Shown here piece after piece: positions 1 through 8,006 of a DNA stretch of 42,056 bases; the first letter of the stretch is position 1; each line of letters opens with the position of its first letter. The stretch lies in contig JAIEOV010000086.1 in NCBI GenBank assembly GCA_019750135.1, positions 1 through 42,056 of the forward strand. Direction: 5' to 3'. The position numbers and the translations under genes were made by a program. The notes beneath the pieces are model-generated. The model searched no databases. It saw only the letters and a list, made by a program, of their open reading frames with translations, and had not been told where the DNA came from. The stretch comes from Reyranella sp. (lineage in GTDB: Bacteria > Pseudomonadota > Alphaproteobacteria > Reyranellales > Reyranellaceae).

Positions 1-8
1 GCGGCCCC

Positions 9-608
9 TCAGGCGTAGTGCACGTCGACCGACGGCATCGGGAAATCGCCCAGGATCTCGAGATGGCCCCTGAACTCCTTTACCGCGGCCTTGCTCAGCT
101 CGCCGTGGATATGGCCGTGCAGGATCGGCCCGTGATGCCGGATGGTGATCCTCAGCAGCCGGGCCGTGTACTCGATGGCGAAGGGATGGTTCGACTTCAT
201 CCCGGTGATGAAGGTCGCGTCGTCGGTGCCGCCAAGGGTCGCCAGGGCGTAATCCTTCAGGCTCCGGTCGAGGTCCATCGAATCGGCCGAGACCTGGAAC
301 GCACCGGCTTCTTCATTGTGGCTGGTGTTCGCCACGGCCTTGCCGGCGTCGACGCCGGCATTCCAGTTCCACATGGTCTCACGCCCGGCGAGCACCCGAA
401 GCACTTCGAGCATGACCGCCTTGCGATGCGCCCCGATCCCGTATGGTCCGAGCTGCCGCACGACGCTGGAGTAGATGTCCATCGCCGTGTTGGGGAGAAA
501 GAGGTCGTCGGGCGCAAGGAGCGCCCAATCCACCATTTCGTCGAGAAAGGAAACGGGCGGCTTCGACCCATGAACCCTGGCGAGGCAGGCACTGTAGGCT
601 CGCGGCAT
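9..608 (-). CDS. Lysozyme-like hypothetical protein
   Basis: This 199-residue protein has no signal peptide or membrane segment. Residues 64-110 resemble the core of lysozyme/transglycosylase-fold enzymes: a helix with a Glu in GRETMW (Glu77), then AGVD, then EEAGAFQVSADS (99-110), which recalls the E-x-G-x-x-Q-V-S segment of soluble lytic enzymes. The ATG at 608 follows GGAGG at a normal distance; a much longer open frame upstream of it is only an antisense shadow of the next gene. It diverges from a GH75-like gene 162 bases away, so both may act on beta-1,4-linked amino sugars. That pairing is inference. The fold assignment is by eye and tentative; a catalytic role for Glu77 is a guess. Confidence 0.6.
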   Translation of the reverse strand: MPRAYSACLARVHGSKPPVSFLDEMVDWALLAPDDLFLPNTAMDIYSSVVRQLGPYGIGAHRKAVMLEVLRVLAGRETMWNWNAGVDAGKAVANTSHNEEAGAFQVSADSMDLDRSLKDYALATLGGTDDATFITGMKSNHPFAIEYTARLLRITIRHHGPILHGHIHGELSKAAVKEFRGHLEILGDFPMPSVDVHYA

Positions 609-724
609 CGTGACCTCCGTCGGCTTGTCTCGTTCGCGGTGAAACAAAAATTGGACAACAACCTTTGATACGTGAGTGGCACGGCACCAATGGCGCTCCA
701 TCCCGGCGCGATTGCGGCTGTTTT

Positions 725-742
725 CTTGAGAATTCCTTGAGA
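725..742. repeat. Short direct repeat in the divergent promoter region
   Basis: CTTGAGA occurs twice (725-731 and 736-742), with starts 11 bases apart, about one helical turn. It lies between the two divergent genes and 29 bases before the start at 771. It could be a paired regulator site or chance; no regulator is known. Confidence 0.25.
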
Positions 743-770
743 CAGTCCCTTCACACAGCCTGAGGTCACG

Positions 771-1901
771 ATGGCGGCGCTCACCTTCACAGACAGCAGA
801 GAAGTCAGTAGCAAGGGCCGGGTCGGGGGCTCGTTCCTGGTCCAGGTCTCGGGCGGCGGCGTCAATGCCAATGCCGTCGTCTATTCCGGCATCTTGAACG
901 AGGACGCCGACGGCGCGCCGCGCTGCTACGGCGTCTTCCCGTTCGATCGGGGGATCGACAAGCTGCGCTACGGCACGAGCGACGAGAACGCACAGTTCGA
1001 CCCGCTGCCCGCGGGCCAGGTGGCCCATCCCTGGGCATGGCACGGTGTCGTCAGCAGGACCCACGACGAGGCCGTCGCCGCCAAGATCCTCGACCGTCTC
1101 GACGAAAGATCCGAGCTGGCCGGCCGTCACCATGACGGCGCTCCCCTGAACGATGCGAAGCGATTCCCGCCGAAATTCCCGGTCAAGCGCGCCGACGACC
1201 CCAATTTCTACGTCTCCTCCACGGCGTTGATAAAGAACGCCGCGCTGCCGGAGACCGATCCGGGGCATTGGTGGGATGCGGCCGCCGTCAACTATGGCGC
1301 GCTGACGCCGCCCTTGCGGGCGCTCGGCGTCGAGCTCGGCGATTTCGGCATCGCGATCCGCCGCGACAACGGCACAAGCCGCACGTTCTTCTTCGCCGAT
1401 TCTGGCAACGGCCAGAAGATCGGCGAGATGTCGACCCTGCTGTTCCGCGCGCTCTTCCCCGGCAACAATCAGGAAGAGTTCCTCACCTCGTTCATCGTCT
1501 TTCCCGGATCGCGGACCCGGCCGATCACCAGCGACCCGGCGCCGACCGTGCGGCGCCTGCTTGGCGACCTGTCGACCACGTCGAACGTCGCCACCATGAT
1601 CGACATCATGGCCGCCGGCACGTCCTTCGCCCGCCTCAACGACACGCCGGAGCTCATGTACGAGATGAACGACCCGGCACCCGGGAAACCCCGCAAGGTG
1701 GCCGACCTGACCCACCGGGCGGCGGGCCTGGATCGCGGCCTTAGCGGCAGGCGCAGCCAGACCATCGCCGACGCATTGCGGACGCATGGCTTCGATCCGG
1801 TCGCCGCCGAACGCGCGCGCGCCGCCGAGCCGCGGCCGCTCGGGGTGACGATCCCACCGCTGTCGCCGGAGATCATGAACCTCAAGATCCCGAAGCCGTA
1901 A
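771..1901 (+). CDS. GH75 chitosanase-like protein
   Basis: The protein has 376 residues. Its centre matches the pattern of fungal GH75 chitosanases: FYVSSTAL (146-153), a stretch ending in LGVELGDFGIAI (185-196), then FFFAD (206-210) and KIGEMST (216-222). In characterised GH75 enzymes the catalytic Asp and Glu lie nine residues apart; here Asp210 and Glu219 have exactly that spacing. No signal peptide is visible, so if it is an enzyme its export is unexplained. The N-terminal 130 residues and the C-terminal 150 residues are not recognised. The ATG is preceded by GAGGT with good spacing. Chitosan hydrolysis is inferred from family resemblance only. Confidence 0.65.
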   Translation: MAALTFTDSREVSSKGRVGGSFLVQVSGGGVNANAVVYSGILNEDADGAPRCYGVFPFDRGIDKLRYGTSDENAQFDPLPAGQVAHPWAWHGVVSRTHDEAVAAKILDRLDERSELAGRHHDGAPLNDAKRFPPKFPVKRADDPNFYVSSTALIKNAALPETDPGHWWDAAAVNYGALTPPLRALGVELGDFGIAIRRDNGTSRTFFFADSGNGQKIGEMSTLLFRALFPGNNQEEFLTSFIVFPGSRTRPITSDPAPTVRRLLGDLSTTSNVATMIDIMAAGTSFARLNDTPELMYEMNDPAPGKPRKVADLTHRAAGLDRGLSGRRSQTIADALRTHGFDPVAAERARAAEPRPLGVTIPPLSPEIMNLKIPKP

Positions 1902-1950
1902 GGAGCGACGGCGACTCACCCCTACGTTCGTCTCGCTGATCGTGCTTGCT

Positions 1951-2544
1951 CTAGCCAGCCAGCAACCTCGGTACGGGGAAGTCGCCGGCCAGGATCTGCG
2001 CGCTCACCGCCTCGACGGTCTGGCGGCGCGACATCGCCGCGCGCCGCAGGATGCGGAAGGCTTCGGCCTCGCCGACCTGCGCCTGGTTCATGATCTGCAG
2101 CATGGCCGTCAGCAGCAGGCGCCGCGAGCGCAGGCGCTCCTCGGCCGACGCCAGCTTGCGGCGCATCGCCTGCAAGGTCGCGTACTGGTGCGTGGCGATG
2201 GCGAGCGATGCATAGATTCCGGTCGAGCGGATCGGCTTCATCAGGTAGGCCGACGGCTGGCGCGCCAGCATGGCCTGCAGGCGGCTCGGTGTCTCCGAAC
2301 CGATCAAGGCCACCGTCGGCAGGCCGACGTCGCGATGGGCTTCCTCCGACTCCGCGGCGTGCTCGCTGTCGGCATCGAAGAACAGAATATCGACGGAGTC
2401 GTGCGAGGGTGCCGCCGAATCGTGAACGGTGACCCTGAGTCCCAGGAACTCGAGCTGGGTCTGCAGCACCGTGCGATCGCGTCCCGGCGGATGCTCGATG
2501 AGCGCATGCAGGCCGCGGAACGAGCGCGACTGGCGACGGTTCAC
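1951..2544 (-). CDS. amiR: AmiR-like ANTAR response regulator (antiterminator)
   Basis: A 197-residue two-domain protein. Residues 8-115 form a degenerate receiver (FFDADS at 55-60, LMKP at 101-104), and about 130-187 is an ANTAR RNA-binding domain after a coiled-coil helix (LQIMNQAQ, EAEAFRILRRAAM). In the Pseudomonas amidase system AmiR prevents termination in the amidase leader and is held inactive by AmiC. The GTG start at 2544 overlaps the amiC stop by three bases (GTGA), which implies translational coupling and fixed stoichiometry of the two proteins. The probable RNA target is the hairpin-and-terminator leader upstream of the amidase at 4048. The family assignment is strong; the target is inferred from position. 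Confidence 0.85.
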   Translation of the reverse strand: MNRRQSRSFRGLHALIEHPPGRDRTVLQTQLEFLGLRVTVHDSAAPSHDSVDILFFDADSEHAAESEEAHRDVGLPTVALIGSETPSRLQAMLARQPSAYLMKPIRSTGIYASLAIATHQYATLQAMRRKLASAEERLRSRRLLLTAMLQIMNQAQVGEAEAFRILRRAAMSRRQTVEAVSAQILAGDFPVPRLLAG

Positions 2545-3746
2545 TTGACCACCCGCAGGGTCTGGGAGGTCGCCGCGCGCTCGGGCCGGCCGCGTGCGCC
2601 GCGCGCCAGGTCGTCGAGGTCGAGCCAGGTCAGGTAGGGATCGGGCTTCACGGGCGCCGGCGCCGTGTCGAGGATCTCGAAGCCGAAGCCGGCGCGCGAG
2701 CGGGCGAGCCTTGGCGTGAGGTAACAGTGGTTGTTCTCCTCGTCGACCCGGACCAGGCCCTGCGGCGCCTGCAGCTCGTCGCGCCAGGCCGCGGCGCGCA
2801 CTGCCTGGACATCGGTCGAGCCGGCACGGCGGATGGCGCGCGCCAGCAGCAGCCCGCACAGGTAGGACGCCTCGGCGTCGACCGACGGCAGGTTGCTGCT
2901 GCCGAACATCTCGCGGTAACGGCGCACGAAGCTTCGGTTCTCCGGCGTGTCGATGCTCGCGAAGTAGACCGACGAGGTGATGTGGCCGACCGAGGCGCGC
3001 GGCCCGATCAGCCGCAGCTCGGGCTCGCACAGGCTGCAGCTCAGGATGGTCGGACGCGGCAGGCCCGGGCTGCGCGCCTGCTCGCGCGCGAGGGCGCGAT
3101 GCAGGTCGCGATAGAAGCGGTAGCTCGCCTCGCCGACCAGGGTGTTGAAGACGATGGGCGGCCGGCGCTCGATGATCTCGCGCACGATGTGGTCGATGCC
3201 GGTATCCGACAGCGCGACCAGGCGCTTGGCGATGATCTCGCCGCCGGCCGCCGTCACGATCTCCTGCAGCACCCGGTTGGTTTCCCAGGTCCACAGATAG
3301 TTGGCGCCGACGCAATACACGCTGGTGCCCAGGTTCTCGATCATGTGGCGGGCCAGCGGCACGACATGCTGGTTGGGCGCGGCGCCGACATAGATCACGT
3401 TGTCGCTGTTCTCGAAGCCCTCGTAGCGCGCCGAGTGCCACAGCAGGCGGTCGTAGCGCTCGATCAGCGGCAGCACCTGCTTGCGCGAGGCCGAAGTGTA
3501 GCAGCCGACGATGTGGCGCACGCCCTTGTCGCGGATCAGGAGCTCGCAATGCTCCTGGTAGTTCTGCAGGTCGCCGCCGGGATCGAATACCAGGGGCGCG
3601 AACTGGAAGTCGAACTCGGTGCCGGAGTTCACCTGCTCGACGGCGAGGGTGAGGCCGTTGAGCATCTCGCGACCGACCAGACCGTAAGGTCCCGTCAGCG
3701 AGTAGAGCACGCCGAGATGGACGGTTTCGCGTCGACGCTTTGCCAT
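2541..3746 (-). CDS. amiC: AmiC-like amide-sensing negative regulator
   Basis: A 401-residue type I periplasmic-binding-fold protein without a signal peptide, so cytoplasmic. It begins VHLGVLYSLTGPYGLVGREM and shows YTSASRKQ, in the same arrangement as the ABC binding protein encoded at 8007 (ITSASREA). Pseudomonas AmiC (385 residues) binds short amides and releases AmiR when bound. The ATG at 3746 is preceded by GGAG about 11 bases upstream; an in-frame GTG at 3758 is a possible earlier start. It is translationally coupled to amiR and transcribed divergently from the amidase operon. Specificity for formamide, acetamide or larger amides cannot be read from the sequence. Confidence 0.85.
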   Translation of the reverse strand: MAKRRRETVHLGVLYSLTGPYGLVGREMLNGLTLAVEQVNSGTEFDFQFAPLVFDPGGDLQNYQEHCELLIRDKGVRHIVGCYTSASRKQVLPLIERYDRLLWHSARYEGFENSDNVIYVGAAPNQHVVPLARHMIENLGTSVYCVGANYLWTWETNRVLQEIVTAAGGEIIAKRLVALSDTGIDHIVREIIERRPPIVFNTLVGEASYRFYRDLHRALAREQARSPGLPRPTILSCSLCEPELRLIGPRASVGHITSSVYFASIDTPENRSFVRRYREMFGSSNLPSVDAEASYLCGLLLARAIRRAGSTDVQAVRAAAWRDELQAPQGLVRVDEENNHCYLTPRLARSRAGFGFEILDTAPAPVKPDPYLTWLDLDDLARGARGRPERAATSQTLRVVK

Positions 3747-3826
3747 GATGCGTGTCACTCCGCGTCCGACGGTGGCAGCGCAACGCAGCTCGCGTCAAGG
3801 CGCATTGCTCGCGGCGGCAAACGCGG

Positions 3827-3855
3827 TTGACTCCCATGGCAGTGGACGGGAGTAT
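3827..3855 (+). promoter_or_regulatory. Possible sigma-70-type promoter of the amidase operon
   Basis: TTGACT (3827-3832) and GAGTAT (3850-3855) are separated by 17 bases. The -35 match is good and the -10 match weak (3 of 6). Transcription from here would start near 3862, just before the first hairpin of the leader. The assignment is tentative. The region 3747-4047 otherwise contains only the leader structures listed separately. Confidence 0.3.
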
Positions 3856-3867
3856 CACGCACCGCAC

Positions 3868-4015
3868 GCGCGCCGGACAACGGCGTCCACCATGGCGCGC
3901 GACGGTCGATGCGGATGGGCACGCCATCCGAGACACAAAATTTGCGAGGCTGATCAGCCTCGACGGCAACAAGGCCTGGAGGCTCCGCGAGGAGCCGACG
4001 GGCCTTTTTTGTTTT
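3868..4015 (+). promoter_or_regulatory. Amidase leader with stacked hairpins (putative ANTAR attenuator)
   Basis: Four structures follow one another. Hairpin 1: GCGCGCC (3868-3874) pairs with GGCGCGC (3894-3900), then GGAC/GTCC closes the six-base loop AACGGC (3879-3884). Hairpin 2: seven pairs, 3912-3918 with 3924-3930. Hairpin 3: CGAGGC/GCCTCG (3945-3950, 3957-3962) closes the six-base loop TGATCA. Then comes an intrinsic terminator from 3971. ANTAR targets are described as tandem hairpins with hexanucleotide loops carrying A at position 1 and G at position 4; loop 1 fits this and loop 3 does not. An alternative helix, 3956-3961 with 3979-3984, would exclude both hairpin 3 and the terminator. 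With amiR adjacent, control by antitermination is the natural reading. Confidence 0.6.
3971..4015 (+). terminator. Intrinsic terminator in the leader before the first amidase
   Basis: AAGGCC (3971-3976) pairs with GGCCTT (4001-4006), and GGCTCC (3981-3986) pairs with GGAGCC (3991-3996) across the tetraloop GCGA. Six T residues (4005-4010), then G and four more T, follow. It lies 33 bases before the ATG at 4048 and on the same strand, so it would stop transcription into the operon unless relieved. Confidence 0.8.
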
Positions 4016-4047
4016 GGCACGCGTTTTGTCTACGGGGGCGACGAGCG

Positions 4048-5553
4048 ATGACGGTGAGGCTTCCCAGCATCGAGCAGCTCAAGGACATCTCGCACACGTT
4101 CGGCCTCGCGCTCGCCGACGACGATCTCGCGTCCTTCCGCGAGCTGATGCGCGGGCCGATCGCGTCCTGCGCAAGGCTCGACCGGCTGGTCGAGCCCAAG
4201 CTTCCTGTGAAATACCCGCGCGCGCCGGGTTACCGGCCGTCAGCGGAGGAGAACCCCTACAACGCCTGGTACTGGAAGACCGAGATCGAAGGCGCCGCAT
4301 CGGGCCTGCTGGCCGGCAAGGCGGTCGCCATCAAGGACAATATCTGCGTCGCCGGCGTGCCCATGATGAACGGCTCGCAGCTGCTCGAAGGCTACGTGCC
4401 GGAGATCGACGCCACCGTGGTGACGCGCATCCTCGAGGCCGGCGGCACGATCGCCGGCAAGGCGGCGTGCGAGGACCTCTGTTTCTCAGGCGCGAGCCAC
4501 ACCGCGGCCACGGGTCCCATCCTCAATCCGCACGACATCAAACACAGCGCCGGCGGATCTTCCGGCGGCAGCGCGGCCCTTGTGGCGGCGGGCGAGGTGC
4601 CGATGGCGCTGGGCGGCGATCAGGGCGGCTCGATCCGCACGCCGTCGAGCTGGTGCGGCATCTACGGGCTGAAACCGACCTGGGGGCTGGTGCCGACGAC
4701 GGGATCGATGCCGATTTCCTACTCGGTCGACCATTGCGGCCCGATGTGCGCGTCGACCGAGGACGTGGCCCGACTGTTGACTGTGATCGCCGGCCACGAC
4801 GGCCTCGATCCGCGCACCCAACTCGCCCGCACCGACGACTATCTCGGCGCGCTGGGCAAGGGATTGGCTGGCTTGCGCATCGGCGTGCTGAAGCAGGGGT
4901 TTAGCCACCCCGAAAGCGATCCCGAGGTCGACCGCATCGCCCGCGACGCCATCGACGCGCTCGCGAGCGCCGGCGCCACGGTTTCGGAGGTCTCGATCCC
5001 GATGCACTACGAGGGGCCGCACATCTGGAGCGGCATCATCCTCGAAGGCGCGGCGGAGATGATGCTGAAGGGCTACGGCGTGGGCAACAACGTCGCCGCC
5101 TATTACCCGCTGTCGATGCAGGAGGCGTTCGCGCGCGGCATGGCCTCGCGCCTCAACGATGCCTCGGAGACGGTCAAGCTGGTGCTGCTGCTGGGCGAGT
5201 ACCTCCACCGGCACTACCACAATCGCTACCACTCGAAGGCGCAGAACCTCAGGGTGCTGCTGCGCGACGCCTACGATCGGGCGCTGAAGGACGTCGACAT
5301 GCTGGCGATGCCGACCATTCCCTTCACCGCCACGCTCATTCCCGAGCCCGACTGCGCGCGCGAGGTCTATGTCGACCGGGCGCTCAACATGCAGGCCAAC
5401 ACCTGTCCCTTCGACGTGAGCGGCCATCCGGCCTTCACCATTCCCTGCGGCAAGAAGGATAGGCTGCCGGTCGGCCTGATGCTGGTCGGACGTCATTTCG
5501 AGGAAGCCCGCCTGATCCAGGCCGCGTCGGCCTTCGAAGCGAGGAAACGATGA
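4048..5553 (+). CDS. Amidase signature family hydrolase (first)
   Basis: A 501-residue amidase-signature enzyme that hydrolyses a carboxamide to acid and ammonia. The catalytic triad is complete: Lys96 in AIKDN, cis-Ser171 in GGSSGGS, and nucleophile Ser195 in DQGGSIR; the 24-residue spacing between the serines is the family norm. The cytoplasmic location is inferred from the lack of a signal peptide. It is the first gene after the leader terminator and overlaps the next amidase by four bases (ATGA). The open frame extends far upstream, but the ATG at 4048 lies after the terminator and after a GGGGGCGA stretch. The substrate is unknown; it is not the nitrilase-type AmiE of Pseudomonas, although the regulators are of the AmiC/AmiR type. 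Confidence 0.88.
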   Translation: MTVRLPSIEQLKDISHTFGLALADDDLASFRELMRGPIASCARLDRLVEPKLPVKYPRAPGYRPSAEENPYNAWYWKTEIEGAASGLLAGKAVAIKDNICVAGVPMMNGSQLLEGYVPEIDATVVTRILEAGGTIAGKAACEDLCFSGASHTAATGPILNPHDIKHSAGGSSGGSAALVAAGEVPMALGGDQGGSIRTPSSWCGIYGLKPTWGLVPTTGSMPISYSVDHCGPMCASTEDVARLLTVIAGHDGLDPRTQLARTDDYLGALGKGLAGLRIGVLKQGFSHPESDPEVDRIARDAIDALASAGATVSEVSIPMHYEGPHIWSGIILEGAAEMMLKGYGVGNNVAAYYPLSMQEAFARGMASRLNDASETVKLVLLLGEYLHRHYHNRYHSKAQNLRVLLRDAYDRALKDVDMLAMPTIPFTATLIPEPDCAREVYVDRALNMQANTCPFDVSGHPAFTIPCGKKDRLPVGLMLVGRHFEEARLIQAASAFEARKR

Positions 5554-6947
5554 CCAACGACCTCCACTATCTCGACCTGGTCGATGTCGGCCAGCGCATC
5601 AAGGCCGGCGCACTGTCGCCGGTGGCGCTGACCGAGACCATGCTGGCGCGCATTGAAAAGCTCGACGGCGGCCTGAAGAGCTACGCCACCGTCACCGCCG
5701 ATCTCGCGCGCAGCCAGGCGCGCGAGGCCGAGGCGGAGATCAAGCGCGGCGCCTGGCGGGGGCCGCTGCACGGCGTGCCGATCGCCGTGAAGGACCTCTG
5801 CTACACCAGGGGCATTCCCACCGCCGCCGGCATGGCGATCCACAAGGATTTCAAGCCCGACCACGATTCGACGGTCGTCGAGCGCTTCGCCCAGGCCGGC
5901 GCCGTCCTGCTGGGCAAGCTGCAGCTCACCGAAGGCGCTTTCGCCGACCATCACCCCTCGATCCCGCCGCCGGTCAATCCGTGGAACAAGGACTACTGGT
6001 CGGGCGCGTCCTCGAGCGGATCGGGCGTGGCGACGGCTTCGGGCCTCTGCTTCGCGTCGCTGGGCTCCGACACCGGCGGCTCCATCCGCTTCCCGTCCGC
6101 CGCCAACGGCGTGACCGGCCTGAAGCCGACCTGGGGTCGGGTGAGCCGCTACGGCGTCTTCGCACTCGCCGAGTCGCTCGATCACATCGGCCCGATGACG
6201 CGCAGCGCCGCGGATGCCGCGGCCGTCCTTGGTGTCATTGCCGGCGCCGACCCCAACGACCCGACAGCCGTGCAGCTGCCGGTTCCCAACTATCTCGCCG
6301 GTCTGCCGCGCGGCATCCGCGGCGTCAGGATCGCCGTCGACCGCGGCTTCAACACGACCGGCGTCGACAAGGACATGGTCAAGGTCGTCGACGACGCGCT
6401 CGCCGCCCTGGGTGACCTCGGCGCCGATATCCGCGAAGCCAGGTTCCCCTCGCCGGATCGCATCGTCAGGGACTGGCTGCCGCTCTGCGCCGTCGAGACC
6501 GCTGTGGCCCACGAGGCGACCTTTCCCAAGCACGCCGACCGGTACGGGCCGGGCCTGCGCGGCGTCATCGAGCTCGGCCGCGGCCTGTCGGGCCTCGACC
6601 TGACCAAGATCCTGATCGCGCGTGCGGCTTTCCGCGGCGAGGTCGAGGCCTTCTTCCAGGATGTCGACCTGCTGGTGATTCCTGCCCAGTACGCCGCCGC
6701 GCCGACCACCGCCACGATGGCGACCCTGGGCGAGGATCCCAAGGCGATAGAGATGCTGCTGCGCTTCACCGCGCCCTTCGACGTCACCGGCAGCCCGACC
6801 ATCACCTTGCCCGGCGGCTTCACCGCCAAGGGCCTGCCGACCGCGTTCCAGCTCGTGTCGCGCCCGTTCGAGGAGGAGCTCCTCCTGCGCGCCGGACACG
6901 CATTCCAACTCGCTACGGACTGGCACAAGCGCCGGCCGCCGATCTGA
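5550..6947 (+). CDS. Amidase signature family hydrolase (second)
   Basis: A 465-residue amidase-signature enzyme with Lys81 in AVKD, cis-Ser154 in SGASSSGSG and nucleophile Ser178 in DTGGSIRFPS. It is a divergent paralogue of the preceding gene rather than a recent copy: outside the signature the two differ widely, and the Gly-rich loop is different. The ATG overlaps the previous stop, so translation is coupled. Two different amidases under one leader suggest a widened substrate range, or a heteromeric enzyme; which one is not visible. GatA can be discounted because no gatB or gatC is nearby. Confidence 0.87.
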   Translation: MTNDLHYLDLVDVGQRIKAGALSPVALTETMLARIEKLDGGLKSYATVTADLARSQAREAEAEIKRGAWRGPLHGVPIAVKDLCYTRGIPTAAGMAIHKDFKPDHDSTVVERFAQAGAVLLGKLQLTEGAFADHHPSIPPPVNPWNKDYWSGASSSGSGVATASGLCFASLGSDTGGSIRFPSAANGVTGLKPTWGRVSRYGVFALAESLDHIGPMTRSAADAAAVLGVIAGADPNDPTAVQLPVPNYLAGLPRGIRGVRIAVDRGFNTTGVDKDMVKVVDDALAALGDLGADIREARFPSPDRIVRDWLPLCAVETAVAHEATFPKHADRYGPGLRGVIELGRGLSGLDLTKILIARAAFRGEVEAFFQDVDLLVIPAQYAAAPTTATMATLGEDPKAIEMLLRFTAPFDVTGSPTITLPGGFTAKGLPTAFQLVSRPFEEELLLRAGHAFQLATDWHKRRPPI

Positions 6948-6979
6948 AGCTGTCTGGAACAGGGGAGCAGGGCAGGGCC

Positions 6980-7975
6980 ATGGGCTACAACAACTGGGTC
7001 TCGCAATCGATCATGAACCGCCGCGGCAGCGCCGCCGGCAAGACGGGCAAGACGCATACCCTCACCGAGGAACAGCAGGCCGAGTTCCATTTCACCATCG
7101 GGCCCTATTCGAAGCCCGTGCTGAGCGTCGCGCCCGGCGATCGCATCGTGGTCGACACGCGCGACGCCTTCAGCGGCCGCATCAAGACCGAGGACGACAA
7201 GCCCAGCGAGAAGATCCGCCTGCCGTTCGCCAATCCGCAGAATGGCCCGATCATGATCGAAGGCGCCGAGCCCGGCGATGCGCTGGCCGTCCATATCGAG
7301 GACATGGTCCCGCGCGGCGAGCAGCCGCGCGGCACCTGCGCCCTCATCCCCGAGTTCGGTGCGCTGACCGGCACCTACTACACCGCGACCTTGAACCAGC
7401 CGCTGCCCGAGATCGTGCGCAAGATCCTGGTCGACGAGACGACGGTCCATTGGAGCGACAAGGTCAAGCTGCCCTACAAGCCGCATATCGGCACGCTGAG
7501 CTGCTCGCCCGAGATCGATTCGATCAGCTCCCTCACGCCCGACAATCACGGCGGCAACATGGACCTGCCGGACATGGGGCCGGGCACGGTGACCTACCTG
7601 CCGGTCCGCGTGCCGGGCGCACGACTGTTCATCGGCGACGCCCATGCCTGCCAGGGCGACGGCGAGGTCTGCGGCGTGGCCGTCGAGCACGCCAGCACCA
7701 CCACCATCCGCGTCGACGTCGTCAAGCGCTGGACCATCGAATGGCCGCGGCTCGAGGCCGAGGACTTCATCATGGCGATCGGCAGCACGCGCCCGCTCGA
7801 GGATGCCACGCGGATCGCCTATCGCGAGCTGATCCGCTGGATGGTCGCCGATTACGGCTACGAACAATTCGACGCCTACATGATGCTGAGCCAGTGCGGC
7901 CGCGTCCGCCTCGGCAATTTCGTCGATCCGAAATACACGGTCGGCGCCGGCATCCTGAAGAAGTACCTGCCCTGA
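6980..7975 (+). CDS. fmdA: Formamidase/acetamidase (FmdA/AmdA family)
   Basis: A 331-residue member of the FmdA_AmdA family, zinc-type amidases unrelated to the amidase-signature fold. Recognisable segments are FHFTIGPYSKPVLSVAPGD (N-terminal), HIGTLSCSPE, DNHGGNMD and GDAHACQGDGEVCG, which carry the expected metal and active-site residues. It follows the second amidase by 32 bases, with a GGGGAGCAGGGCAGGG stretch as ribosome binding site, and precedes the importer genes. In Methylophilus methylotrophus an fmdA gene lies with amide-transport genes in the same way. Formamide or acetamide hydrolysis is the family activity; the exact substrate is inferred. Confidence 0.88.
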   Translation: MGYNNWVSQSIMNRRGSAAGKTGKTHTLTEEQQAEFHFTIGPYSKPVLSVAPGDRIVVDTRDAFSGRIKTEDDKPSEKIRLPFANPQNGPIMIEGAEPGDALAVHIEDMVPRGEQPRGTCALIPEFGALTGTYYTATLNQPLPEIVRKILVDETTVHWSDKVKLPYKPHIGTLSCSPEIDSISSLTPDNHGGNMDLPDMGPGTVTYLPVRVPGARLFIGDAHACQGDGEVCGVAVEHASTTTIRVDVVKRWTIEWPRLEAEDFIMAIGSTRPLEDATRIAYRELIRWMVADYGYEQFDAYMMLSQCGRVRLGNFVDPKYTVGAGILKKYLP

Positions 7976-8006
7976 GGGGCATAGCGTGGGGGTGAAGGAG
8001 GAGAGC

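Noticed and set aside
9..1919. 636-codon minus-strand frame covering the first two genes
   Set aside because: Only its last 199 codons (from 608) are gene-like and have a ribosome binding site; the rest is antisense to the GH75-like gene.
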